NCBI GenBank assembly: GCA_017640605.1
Contig: JAEPQH010000001.1
Span: forward strand, 124,001-188,000
DNA: 64,000 nucleotides
Reading direction: 5' to 3'
DNA from: Balneolaceae bacterium
GTDB taxonomy: Bacteria; Bacteroidota; Rhodothermia; Balneolales; Balneolaceae
A program made the translations under genes and the position numbers. Positions within the stretch are counted from its first letter, which is position 1, and every line of letters starts with the position of its first letter. Below the pieces are notes generated by a model that ran no database searches, was not told where the DNA came from, and saw nothing but the letters and a program-made list of their open reading frames with translations. Below, one piece after another: positions 26,929 through 35,443 of the stretch.

Positions 26929-28208
26929 TAATCAACGTGCCTCAACCCTTTCGCACCTATATCCGTCCGATAAAACGATCCTTCAAAAGTAATTTTTTCT
27001 ATATCGGCGTAAGCTTGATCGATGGCTTTTTTGAGTGTTTCTCCTGCGCCAACCACATTCAAGACGCGACCGCCATTTGTTACAATCTGATCTCCTTCTT
27101 GCTTGGTTCCTGCATGAAAAATCATGGCATCATTTACAGAATCTAAACCTGAAATAGTTTTTCCCTTTTCATAGCTTTGTGGATATCCACCCGATGCTAA
27201 CACCACCGTGCATCGATACTTATCATCAAAATTGATGTTGGTTAATTCGAGCTTGCCATCCACTGAGTTTAACATAATTTCCAGCAAATCTGACTGCATC
27301 CTCGGAGTTATCACTTGACACTCAGGATCCCCAAAACGGCAATTATATTCTACAACTCTTGGTCCTTCTTCCGTAATCATCAACCCAACATAAAGAAAAC
27401 CGGTATAAGGATAGCCTTCCGATTTCATACCGTTTATAGTTGGCAAAATGATTTCTTTCTCGGTTTTTGCCAGCAATTCTGCAGTTAGAATTGGTGCTGG
27501 CGAATAGGCCCCCATCCCGCCAGTATTAAGTCCGGTATCTCCTTCACCCACTCTTTTGTGATCTTGCGCATTACCGATCACTTTAAAGGTGTTTCCATCG
27601 CAAATGGCAAACACCGAAGCTTCTTCACCAACCATAAATTCTTCGATCACTAATCGGGAAGCGGCTCCGCTTAACGAACCTGATCTGAGTTCCTCCAGAG
27701 CCTCCATCGCTTCGGCTTCCGATTCTGGAATCAATACGCCCTTACCACCAGCAAGTCCATCCGCTTTTAGTACAATCGGATATGAATTTTGCGCTTTGAT
27801 GTAGGCAGCAGCAGCATCAAAATCATCCTGATCAAATACTTCATATTTAGCTGTTGGGATGTTGTGCCTCGCCATAAAATCTTTGGCGAACTCTTTACTA
27901 CCCTCGAGCATGGCTGCTGCTTTCTTGGGACCAAAGACTTTATGTCCGGCTTTTTCCAGATAATCAGCGATACCTTCAACCAAAGGTTGTTCAGGACCAA
28001 CAACTGTCAGCTTCACATTATTATCTTCAATAAACTGTTGAACCTCTGCATGATTTGAAACATCTAGCGAGACATTTTCACCCAGCGATTCCGTACCCGG
28101 ATTACCGGGTGCTATGTAAAGCGTGGCTAATAATGGTGATTTTGCAATTCCCCAGGCTAGCGCATGTTCTCGCCCACCGGAGCCAATAAGAAGTACGTTT
28201 AATGACAT
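26928..28208 (-). CDS. purD: Phosphoribosylamine-glycine ligase
   Basis: ATP-grasp enzyme of de novo purine synthesis, joining 5-phosphoribosylamine and glycine to GAR. The 426-aa length is standard. VLLIGSGGREHALAWGIAKS is at 5-24, YIAPGNPGT at about 31, and VVGPEQPLVEGIADYL near 70. ATP-grasp motifs include PIVLKADGLAGGKGVLIP near 145 and YVGLMITEEGPRVVEYNCRF, then GDPECQ, near 290. The AIRS-binding C-terminus (RVLNVVGAGETLKKAIDQAY) is intact. purK and purE lie elsewhere in the window, so purine genes are dispersed. Confidence 0.96.
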   Translation of the reverse strand: MSLNVLLIGSGGREHALAWGIAKSPLLATLYIAPGNPGTESLGENVSLDVSNHAEVQQFIEDNNVKLTVVGPEQPLVEGIADYLEKAGHKVFGPKKAAAMLEGSKEFAKDFMARHNIPTAKYEVFDQDDFDAAAAYIKAQNSYPIVLKADGLAGGKGVLIPESEAEAMEALEELRSGSLSGAASRLVIEEFMVGEEASVFAICDGNTFKVIGNAQDHKRVGEGDTGLNTGGMGAYSPAPILTAELLAKTEKEIILPTINGMKSEGYPYTGFLYVGLMITEEGPRVVEYNCRFGDPECQVITPRMQSDLLEIMLNSVDGKLELTNINFDDKYRCTVVLASGGYPQSYEKGKTISGLDSVNDAMIFHAGTKQEGDQIVTNGGRVLNVVGAGETLKKAIDQAYADIEKITFEGSFYRTDIGAKGLRHVD

Positions 28209-28288
28209 TTGAATAATAATTTTGTGAGTCAGTCAGAGCGTAGCAAAGAGTCTACACAGCATTTTGTCGCCTAATGTTGACTATGCAG

Positions 28289-28318
28289 ATCCTTCACCGC
28301 CGGTTGGCGGTTCAGGAT
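28289..28318. repeat. GC-rich hairpin in the purD-tpiA gap
   Basis: ACCGCC (28296-28301), GGTT, GGCGGT (28306-28311) forms a perfect 6-bp stem with a tetraloop. ATCCT and AGGAT (28289-28293, 28314-28318) extend it beyond a TC/TC internal loop. It is unusually GC-rich for this genome and lacks a T run, so it is more like an intergenic repeat (REP-like) or mRNA processing site than a terminator. The adjoining sequence (28228-28288) has the look of a dispersed repeat remnant. Confidence 0.5.
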
Positions 28319-28337
28319 TACATTCGTTAAATCAGGG

Positions 28338-29105
28338 TTATGATAACTTCTCGGCAGTGGTTATGATTGCAGCAAAACTAGCAGCATCAAGTGAAGCACC
28401 GCCGATCAGACCGCCATCAACGTCGGGTTGACTTAGCAGTTCTTCGGCATTTGCAGGCTTCATACTTCCACCGTACAGAATTCGAATTCCATCGGCGGTT
28501 TCCTGATCGTATAACTCTGCAACTACTTCTCTAATGAATGCGTGCATTTCTTGTGCTTGTTCTTTAGAAGCTGTTTCACCCGTTCCGATTGCCCAAATAG
28601 GCTCGTACGCGATAACTACATCCAGCGCTTCATTACTCGAAATACCTTCAAATGCTGCAGCAACTTGATTTTTCACCAAATCAAAGTGAATATCCTGCTT
28701 ACGTTGGTCCAGGCTTTCACCCACACATAGCACAGGAACCAAATCAAATTCGAGCGATTTTTTGATTTTCTTGTTCACGGAAGAATCGGTTTCACCAAAA
28801 TATTCTCTTCGTTCAGAGTGCCCGATAATCACAAAAGAGCAGCCACATTCTGTTAGCATACTTGCGCTGATTTCCCCGGTAAAAGCTCCATTATCTTCGA
28901 AATGGATATTTTGAGCTCCTACGTGAATGTCGGTATCTTGCAGGTAATTAACGCTCATCCCTAAGCTTACAAAAGGCGGACAAACGAGTACATCAACATC
29001 CTCCGCTACTTCTGCTTTTTCTTTTTTTAGTCCTTCCAGCAGTTCCGCTGCATCTACAGGACCACAATTCATTTTCCAGTTTCCGGCTATTAAAAATCGG
29101 CGCAT
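28338..29105 (-). CDS. tpiA: Triosephosphate isomerase
   Basis: Interconverts dihydroxyacetone phosphate and glyceraldehyde 3-phosphate in glycolysis and gluconeogenesis. Catalytic residues are evident: Lys11 in GNWKMN, electrophile His95 in IIGHSERRE (93-100) and base Glu167 in AYEPIWAIGTG (165-175, the hinge of loop 6). The phosphate-binding GG is near 230. At 255 aa it is the normal dimer-forming length. It is followed 4 nt upstream by the thioredoxin-like lipoprotein gene on the same strand (29110), so the two are probably one operon. Confidence 0.97.
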   Translation of the reverse strand: MRRFLIAGNWKMNCGPVDAAELLEGLKKEKAEVAEDVDVLVCPPFVSLGMSVNYLQDTDIHVGAQNIHFEDNGAFTGEISASMLTECGCSFVIIGHSERREYFGETDSSVNKKIKKSLEFDLVPVLCVGESLDQRKQDIHFDLVKNQVAAAFEGISSNEALDVVIAYEPIWAIGTGETASKEQAQEMHAFIREVVAELYDQETADGIRILYGGSMKPANAEELLSQPDVDGGLIGGASLDAASFAAIITTAEKLS

Positions 29106-29109
29106 AACC

Positions 29110-30462
29110 TTAGTTATTCATTAATGTTTTAGTGATTCCGGGTATAATCCCGTCAAATTCTTCTCCAATGTATTTTCGAACCAGATTTCCTTCTTCATCA
29201 ACAAGAATTCGAGTTGGAAAATATTGGATGTTAAAATCATCCTTCAGTTCTTCCTTATCAAATGAAGGTGGATCGGCGATCGGCCAAAACCGGTCTCTTT
29301 CCTCGTAAAAAGCTAAAATTGTATTAACACTTGCATCGAAAGGTACAGTGAAATAGTTCAATCCCTTTGGACCATACAACTGATAAACAACCGTACTTTC
29401 ATCATACTGCTGCTGGTACAAGCGGCTTGCCATTTCAGTGAATTCTAACACATACACTTGTCCTAGCATGTTCTCTCGGGAGATTGTATCTCCAGCAGCG
29501 GTTACAAAACTGAAATCAGGAATCGCACTTCCAGGTGGCAGCTCGTACAATTCGAATCGAATATTTTTATACCAGAATGAGTAATCGTCTTCTTCCTCAT
29601 AATTTCGTTCATATCTGCTTAGTAGCGAGCGGGCCTGCTCTACATAGGCACTATCGAGGTGTAGTTTGATTTTTGCCCTATCAAAAGTTTGATGGATATT
29701 TTCTTCTTTCGTTAAAGCTTTTACAGAATCTAAGTAGCTTACAGCGGCCTCAAAACCACGAACTTGTGCCACAAAGTCCTTACCGTACGTAACGGCCAAG
29801 GCATAAGCGTACTCTTCGTCAAATGCCTGATTCAACTTATCATACATTTGCTTTCGATCGAATTTTTCGAGCAAAGTAATTGCACTTTCAAGGGCAAATT
29901 TAGATGCAAATGTTCCTTTCTTTTCTTCGTATACATCCCAATATAAATCCACCCATTTTTGCAATTCCACTGGAATTTCCTCGCCGGCTATTTGTCCGGT
30001 TTGGATGAATAAATTCACACGATTAAAACCATTATCAACTCGTTCGTATACTTCCATGGCTCTATTCTCGCGCGAATCAATATCCAGCGTTGACGATAAA
30101 TCCGGAAATTCCCCTGAAAAACGAATGGTATCATCGTCGGATAGCAGTAATCGCATCGATGACAAATTCACTCTGTTCCTGGAAATTTGTAATGGATATG
30201 CTCCTGGTTCTTCAAATGGAATAATGCCGCTTAAAACACCGGCAGTGTCAGTTACTCCATAAAAAAGTGTGTCGATGGGATCGTTTACCGAAAGTCGGTT
30301 ATACACCAAAAAAGAAAACCCTGAATAATCGCCGGTTTGATCGATGGAATCAGCTACCGAGATATTTGCTTCGAAGTGCACCTCAAGTTTTTCGGGAGTT
30401 CTTGAACAAGCTGTAACGATTAAAATCAGTACGAGTACTGAATAGCCAAACTTTTGCATCAA
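29110..30462 (-). CDS. Thioredoxin-fold (AhpC/TSA-like) lipoprotein lacking the CxxC
   Basis: A 450-aa lipoprotein (leader VLVLILIVTAC, lipobox VTAC). The N-terminal 110 residues form a DUF4369-like beta domain (FSFLVYNRLSVNDPIDTLF) and the middle is helical. The C-terminal ~140 residues are a thioredoxin/TlpA-like fold: IPDFSFVTAAGDTISRENM, then YVLEFTEMASRLYQQQYDE, FTVPFDASVNTILAFYEERD, and FPTRILVDEEGNLVRKYIGE. The catalytic CxxC region is replaced by Thr-Glu-Met-Ala-Ser. The only cysteine in the protein is the lipid-modified one, so it cannot be a dithiol oxidoreductase; a binding or scaffold role is more likely. Confidence 0.78.
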   Translation of the reverse strand: MMQKFGYSVLVLILIVTACSRTPEKLEVHFEANISVADSIDQTGDYSGFSFLVYNRLSVNDPIDTLFYGVTDTAGVLSGIIPFEEPGAYPLQISRNRVNLSSMRLLLSDDDTIRFSGEFPDLSSTLDIDSRENRAMEVYERVDNGFNRVNLFIQTGQIAGEEIPVELQKWVDLYWDVYEEKKGTFASKFALESAITLLEKFDRKQMYDKLNQAFDEEYAYALAVTYGKDFVAQVRGFEAAVSYLDSVKALTKEENIHQTFDRAKIKLHLDSAYVEQARSLLSRYERNYEEEDDYSFWYKNIRFELYELPPGSAIPDFSFVTAAGDTISRENMLGQVYVLEFTEMASRLYQQQYDESTVVYQLYGPKGLNYFTVPFDASVNTILAFYEERDRFWPIADPPSFDKEELKDDFNIQYFPTRILVDEEGNLVRKYIGEEFDGIIPGITKTLMNN

Positions 30463-30465
30463 AAT

Positions 30466-31914
30466 CTATCCTTCTAACTTTTTTGTAACCATTTGGGTTA
30501 CCATTTTCGGGTTCGCTTTCCCCATAGAGGCTTTCATCGCTTGTCCTACAAAAAAGCCCATTAGTTGTTTTTTCCCGGCTTTAAATCGCTCTACTTCATC
30601 CGGATTATTGGCAATGATTTCATCCACCAACTCTTCAAGGAATCCGGTATCAGAAACCTGAATCAGGTTCATTTCTTTGGCTAATTCTTCGGCCGATTTA
30701 TCCTCATCCAGCATGGCATCGAAAATTTTCTGCATGGCCGATGAGTTAATTTTGTCTTCTTCTTTTAGCTTGATAAGCTCCGCCAGTCGCGCCGGATTAA
30801 CCCCAAACTCTTTAATGTTGATACTCTGCTCATTCAAGACACGTAGCACTTCACTCAACACCAAATTTAGTGCTGCCTTTGGATTTCCTGCTGCCTCAGC
30901 AACTTCTTCGAAGAAATCTGCCAGATAACGATCTTCTGTGATGGTTACCGCATCTACTTCGCTCATTCCGTAATCGGACACAAAGCGTTTTTGGCGGACA
31001 TCGGCCAGTTCCGGCAACTCTTCTTTAATTTCGCTGAGCATTTCGGAAGTTACTATGATTGGTGGCAAATCCGGCTCGGGGAAATAGCGATAATCGTGCG
31101 CTTCTTCTTTCGATCGCATGATGCGCGTCTGCATTTTGGAAGTATCCCACAAACGGGTTTGTTGCACTACCTCTCCACCACTTTCGATTAATTCTATTTG
31201 TCGGTAAATCTCGAACTCTATGGCTTTTTCCACATTACGGAACGAGTTCATGTTTTTGAGCTCGGTTCGAGTTCCGAACTTTTCTCTGCCTCGCGGACGT
31301 ACAGAAACGTTGGCATCGCAGCGCAGTGAACCTTCTTCCATGTTCCCGTCACAAATCTCCAAATACTGAACAATCTGCTTGATTTTAGTGAGGTAGGCAT
31401 ACGCTTCTTGCGGTGTACGTAAATCCGGCTCCGAAACAATCTCGATCAACGGTGTTCCGGCACGGTTTAAATCTACCAGCGTATTATATGGATCCTGATC
31501 GTGGATGGATTTCCCGGCATCTTCTTCCATGTGGATGCGGGTTAAACCAATGCGTTTGTTGTATTCTGCGAGCTCGATATCAATAAAACCATCGAAACAA
31601 ATGGGCGTTTCGAATTGCGAAATCTGATAGCCTTTGGGTAAATCAGGATAGAAATAGTTTTTGCGTGCAAAAATAGATTTTTCTGCTACACTACAATTGG
31701 TAGCCAAGCCCATTTTAATGATGTATCGCACCAGATTTTCGTTAACAACGGGAAGGGTTCCGGGGTGACCTAAACATAGCGGAGTTACCATGGTGTTCGG
31801 GGCTTCGCCATAAATGGGTGCTACCGGGGCAAAGGCTTTACTGTTAGTTAGTAACTGGGCGTGGACTTCCAACCCGATTACGGCTTCAAAACGCTCGTGA
31901 GCTATCGTACTCAT
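30466..31914 (-). CDS. gatB: Asp-tRNA(Asn)/Glu-tRNA(Gln) amidotransferase subunit B
   Basis: Binds misacylated tRNA and, with GatA and GatC, converts Glu-tRNA(Gln) or Asp-tRNA(Asn) to the amidated form. GLEVHAQLLTNSKAFAP (residues 14-30) opens the protein; CLGHPGTLPVVN, KNYFYPDLPKGYQISQFETP (about 87-106) and GSLRCDANVSVRP (about 195-207) are canonical. The C-terminal YqeY-like tail ends with FFVGQAMKASMGKANPK (about 450-466). The 482-aa length is normal. gatA and gatC are not in the window. Presence of GatB implies that this organism lacks at least one of GlnRS or AsnRS. Confidence 0.97.
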   Translation of the reverse strand: MSTIAHERFEAVIGLEVHAQLLTNSKAFAPVAPIYGEAPNTMVTPLCLGHPGTLPVVNENLVRYIIKMGLATNCSVAEKSIFARKNYFYPDLPKGYQISQFETPICFDGFIDIELAEYNKRIGLTRIHMEEDAGKSIHDQDPYNTLVDLNRAGTPLIEIVSEPDLRTPQEAYAYLTKIKQIVQYLEICDGNMEEGSLRCDANVSVRPRGREKFGTRTELKNMNSFRNVEKAIEFEIYRQIELIESGGEVVQQTRLWDTSKMQTRIMRSKEEAHDYRYFPEPDLPPIIVTSEMLSEIKEELPELADVRQKRFVSDYGMSEVDAVTITEDRYLADFFEEVAEAAGNPKAALNLVLSEVLRVLNEQSINIKEFGVNPARLAELIKLKEEDKINSSAMQKIFDAMLDEDKSAEELAKEMNLIQVSDTGFLEELVDEIIANNPDEVERFKAGKKQLMGFFVGQAMKASMGKANPKMVTQMVTKKLEG

Positions 31915-32042
31915 TCAAAAAATTTGTTTTCGTCGATGAATTAAGAGCTTGGAAGATACTCAAGTTGAGAATGAGATAGTAAGTTTAATATGACTTTGAT
32001 TTTGGTATTTGCTACGTTACTGCGAACCAATTATTTAGGGTT

Positions 32043-33464
32043 ATGAGAGTTGTACTACTGATATGCATTTCTTCATTGATTTGGAGCATTGGATTCGGTC
32101 AAGAAAAATACTTCCATGATTTGCGTGGATTAGAAGATTCTACGGGAACTACTCATTTGTTTTATCGCATGTATGAGTTTGAATCATATACATTTACCTG
32201 TGACGATTATGAACAGACATTTCAATCCTCTTGGAATAGCGTTTATCATTTAGATTTATCGGAAGACTCCGACACGCTGTTTCTTGAGGATTATTCGTTA
32301 AGTGGTGGCTGTACTGGGTTCGATTTAGTCAAAAATGTGATCGACTATAATTTTTTTGATAATGATATTACTAAATGGATCGCGAATGGCTTTGCTGGTT
32401 GCTCGGGTATGAGTATTTGGGATTACAAAAGTAGAAGTACTCATTTACCAAGTTATTGTATCACCAAAGCTCACCCAAAAGAGTTTGATTTGAGTAGTAA
32501 GTATACTTTCATTCTAAATGAGCCTCAGGACAGCTTATTTTTAGAGTATAACGATCACAATTTCAAATTCACGATTTCTGATAGTATTTATCCTCAGTTT
32601 AATAATGATGACTATTTATACTACGAAGAACTAGTTGACACGCTTGCGGATGGACCTGCTGTTTTCGCAATTAATCCACATTTCAAAAATATTTACTACT
32701 CAAAAGATAATGATTGGAATCTGATTGTTAGCCAACGCTACAGCAAAGATTTTCAAACAGCGGATTCAACTCTAATAGTTAGAAAATTAGCTTTTGATAA
32801 GGATCCGAATACCGTTTATGCATTAGTTACGGAAAAGATCAATGACAACTACATTTCGGGTATTTCAATTTCAGAAGATAAAGGATTGCCAAATTCCTGG
32901 TCTGATATTTATGAAGCTGAGTCTGGAAATCGTCTAGTATTTATTGAAACAGATGCATTGGCTTCTGGTCAAATTTTTGTCGCCACTGATAATGCTGTAT
33001 TCAAAAGTTCGGATTATGGGAAATCATTCGAAAAAATTACAACCACAGAAATCAAGATAACTGGCTTACATAAGAAAGCTGGAACAAGTCATTTATATAT
33101 ACTTACCAGAGAAAATCTTATAGAGTTTAATCTGAACACAATGGAAGAAAAGGTATTAAAATCACTTCCAGTATCGAATGAAGCTGAACCGAATAAACCA
33201 ACCAAAATCACCCTCCATCAAAACTACCCCAATCCGTTTAATCCGAGTACAGTCATCAGTTATCAGTTAGCATCGAACAGCTTTGTTCAGCTTAAAATTT
33301 TCGATGCTTTGGGTCGAGAAGTGGCTGTTTTGGAGGATGGATTTAAATTAGCGGGTAATCATTCTGTTACTTTTGATGCCAGTTCACTTTCGAGTGGAAT
33401 CTACTTTTATCAATTAGAGACAAACGGACTAGTATTAACGAAGAAGCTCACTCTTATTAAATAA
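32043..33464 (+). CDS. Secreted protein with C-terminal sorting domain (tandem paralogue 1)
   Basis: A 473-aa exported protein. Signal peptide: VVLLICISSLIWSIGFGQ. The mature start, EKYFHDLRGLEDSTGTTHLF, is almost repeated in the next gene. The middle is a sortilin/BNR-like propeller: NDNYISGISISEDKG, NAVFKSSDYGKSFEKIT. The last ~80 residues are the sorting module, with HQNYPNPFNPSTVISYQLA, IFDALGREVAVL, VTFDASSLSSGIYFYQL, and a basic tail LTKKLTLIK. Such modules direct T9SS-like export and anchoring in related phyla. Function otherwise unknown. Confidence 0.78.
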   Translation: MRVVLLICISSLIWSIGFGQEKYFHDLRGLEDSTGTTHLFYRMYEFESYTFTCDDYEQTFQSSWNSVYHLDLSEDSDTLFLEDYSLSGGCTGFDLVKNVIDYNFFDNDITKWIANGFAGCSGMSIWDYKSRSTHLPSYCITKAHPKEFDLSSKYTFILNEPQDSLFLEYNDHNFKFTISDSIYPQFNNDDYLYYEELVDTLADGPAVFAINPHFKNIYYSKDNDWNLIVSQRYSKDFQTADSTLIVRKLAFDKDPNTVYALVTEKINDNYISGISISEDKGLPNSWSDIYEAESGNRLVFIETDALASGQIFVATDNAVFKSSDYGKSFEKITTTEIKITGLHKKAGTSHLYILTRENLIEFNLNTMEEKVLKSLPVSNEAEPNKPTKITLHQNYPNPFNPSTVISYQLASNSFVQLKIFDALGREVAVLEDGFKLAGNHSVTFDASSLSSGIYFYQLETNGLVLTKKLTLIK

Positions 33465-33468
33465 TGAA

Positions 33469-34971
33469 ATGAAAAGACTCTCCCTCTTACTTTTTCTTAT
33501 GATTGGTGCATCAACGTTTATTTCAGCCCAAGAAAAATACTTCCATGATTTGCGTGGAATGGAGGATTCAAATGGTGCTACTCATTTATTTTATCGAGTC
33601 TTCGAAGAAAAGACCATTGACTGCTCGTATTACGATAGTGAGTCTGATAGTTATGTCCCGTCAACTGCTCGAACTGTTGATAATAATGTGTATCATTTCG
33701 AAACTGCTACTGAAGTCGACACTTTAAAATTTACAGATACTACTCATCACTACCCGGATTGTTATAGTACAAGAGGTGGTACTTACAAATATACTTTTTT
33801 CGATAATCATCCCGATTCAGTATTCGCAATAGAATTCTTTTATGGCGGACTATCAGGCGGGTACTTTTTCCCGTTGCAAACAGAAGATTATAATGTCTTT
33901 GAGCTTGGATTTGGAAATCCTTTAGGTGTCAATTTCGATCAAAACTTAAACTCTTTTTTACTGACCGGAAAAACATCGGAAATTATCATAAAAGCTGTTG
34001 ATAAAGATTATGCGAAAGGTTTCGGCAACTCAATTCGTTATTCCCTACAAGATACTTCATGGCATGATTTTACTAATTTTTCTGAGGTACCTGATTCATT
34101 ATATCTAGACTTTTTAGTTGCAGGTATAAACCCATACAAAAAAGGACATTATGTGGGTTTCAAAGATTCATCCATTGTAATATCAACCGATTATGGTCAA
34201 TCATTTCAAAGGATTACAACTCATAATTGGGAACTGTACGATTTTTATGCTTCTGATGAGCTACTACCACAAATTCCATTTCTTGATGAAACTTTATTTG
34301 ATGCAGACTCAAGTAGTTTCTACCTCAAATTTTACTCGGAGGCATCTTCAAGAAACCTACCAAGCTCACTTATATACCTTGTAAGACAAATTAACGATAC
34401 CTGGCAATACAAGTCTATTAGTACTGATCATGAAAATTACACTATCACTTTAGATCAAAGCCAATCAGGGTCTCTCTACTTTTCTAGTGAAAATGAGTTG
34501 CATCACTCAAACGATTTTGGAAACAGTTCTAATGTTATTGAATATTTTGATGCCCCTATAACAGGCTTGTATAAAAAGCCAAACTCAGAGTTGGTATTTG
34601 TATTAACCAGTGAGAAAATGTTTGAATATAATCTCTCGACTACGGATTTAATTGTTCTTAAGGTACTACCGGTGACTAACGAGATACAAGAAAATCAACC
34701 GTATACAATCACCCTCCACCAAAACTACCCCAATCCATTTAATCCGAGTACTGTCATTAGTTATTCGATTCCGAAGGGCAGCGCAGTAATACTTAGAGTG
34801 TTTGATCAGCTAGGAAGAGAAGTTCAAACTCTGGAGAATACCTACAAACAGGCTGGAACGCATACAGTTACTTTTGATGCCAGTTCCTTATCCAGCGGGG
34901 TGTATTTTTATGTATTAGAGGCTAAGGATTTAAACGAACGCATCACTCAAAAAATGATGTTGATCAAATGA
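33469..34971 (+). CDS. Secreted protein with C-terminal sorting domain (tandem paralogue 2)
   Basis: A 500-aa paralogue 4 nt after the preceding gene, so the two form one operon and a tandem duplication. Signal peptide LSLLLFLMIGASTFISAQ, then EKYFHDLRGMEDSNGATHLF. The central part has VISTDYGQSFQRITTHNWEL, again like BNR-repeat propellers. Tail: HQNYPNPFNPSTVISYSIP, VFDQLGREVQTL, TVTFDASSLSSGVYFYVL and ITQKMMLIK. Mid-sections have diverged strongly while both ends stay alike. This may reflect different ligands or targets under a shared export system. A rhodanese lipoprotein follows at 35002. Confidence 0.78.
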   Translation: MKRLSLLLFLMIGASTFISAQEKYFHDLRGMEDSNGATHLFYRVFEEKTIDCSYYDSESDSYVPSTARTVDNNVYHFETATEVDTLKFTDTTHHYPDCYSTRGGTYKYTFFDNHPDSVFAIEFFYGGLSGGYFFPLQTEDYNVFELGFGNPLGVNFDQNLNSFLLTGKTSEIIIKAVDKDYAKGFGNSIRYSLQDTSWHDFTNFSEVPDSLYLDFLVAGINPYKKGHYVGFKDSSIVISTDYGQSFQRITTHNWELYDFYASDELLPQIPFLDETLFDADSSSFYLKFYSEASSRNLPSSLIYLVRQINDTWQYKSISTDHENYTITLDQSQSGSLYFSSENELHHSNDFGNSSNVIEYFDAPITGLYKKPNSELVFVLTSEKMFEYNLSTTDLIVLKVLPVTNEIQENQPYTITLHQNYPNPFNPSTVISYSIPKGSAVILRVFDQLGREVQTLENTYKQAGTHTVTFDASSLSSGVYFYVLEAKDLNERITQKMMLIK

Positions 34972-35001
34972 AACAATAAGGACACTAAATATTGACCAAA
35001 T

Positions 35002-35442
35002 ATGAAAAAAGCTACCCTTCCCACTTTCGCCTTTTCACTTCTCCTATTAGCCACCGCCTGTGAAGCCGAAAAGAAAGCCCCTCAAACCGAACCTACTCCT
35101 GCCCTTGCCCCTGTAACATCTTCATATACCGACATCACTCAGGATGAGTTTAAGAACATGGAATCCAATCTTCCCGAAGATGTGGTTATACTCGATGTAC
35201 GTACCGATCCTGAAGTTGCTGAAGGCATGATTGATGGAGCTATTCAAATAGATTACAGAAGTGAGAACTTTGCTGATGAAGTAGCCAAATTAGATACTTC
35301 AAAAACATACATAGTGTATTGCCGAAGCGGTGGACGTTCTTCCGCTGCCTCCAAACTAATGACCGAAGAACTTGGGTTTAAAAACGTTAATAACTTGTTG
35401 GGTGGATATTCAGAGTATTCTTCAGAAGATTTTGAAAACTGA
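35002..35442 (+). CDS. Rhodanese-domain lipoprotein
   Basis: A 146-aa lipoprotein: leader FAFSLLLLATAC with lipobox ATAC, a Pro/Thr-rich linker (~25-45), then a single rhodanese domain. The active-site loop is VYCRSGGRSS (about 113-122, Cys115), preceded by VVILDVRTDPEVAEGMIDGA and followed by LLGGYSEY. Rhodaneses transfer sulfane sulfur; in the periplasm they may detoxify cyanide or handle persulfides, but the donor and acceptor are unknown. It ends 1 nt before the end of the convergent 982-aa gene. Confidence 0.87.
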   Translation: MKKATLPTFAFSLLLLATACEAEKKAPQTEPTPALAPVTSSYTDITQDEFKNMESNLPEDVVILDVRTDPEVAEGMIDGAIQIDYRSENFADEVAKLDTSKTYIVYCRSGGRSSAASKLMTEELGFKNVNNLLGGYSEYSSEDFEN

Positions 35443-35443
35443 T

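Noticed and set aside
31915-32042. Possible tRNA or small RNA in the gatB-sorted-protein gap
   Set aside because: No cloverleaf or conserved motif could be assembled by eye; the gap appears to hold only divergent promoters.
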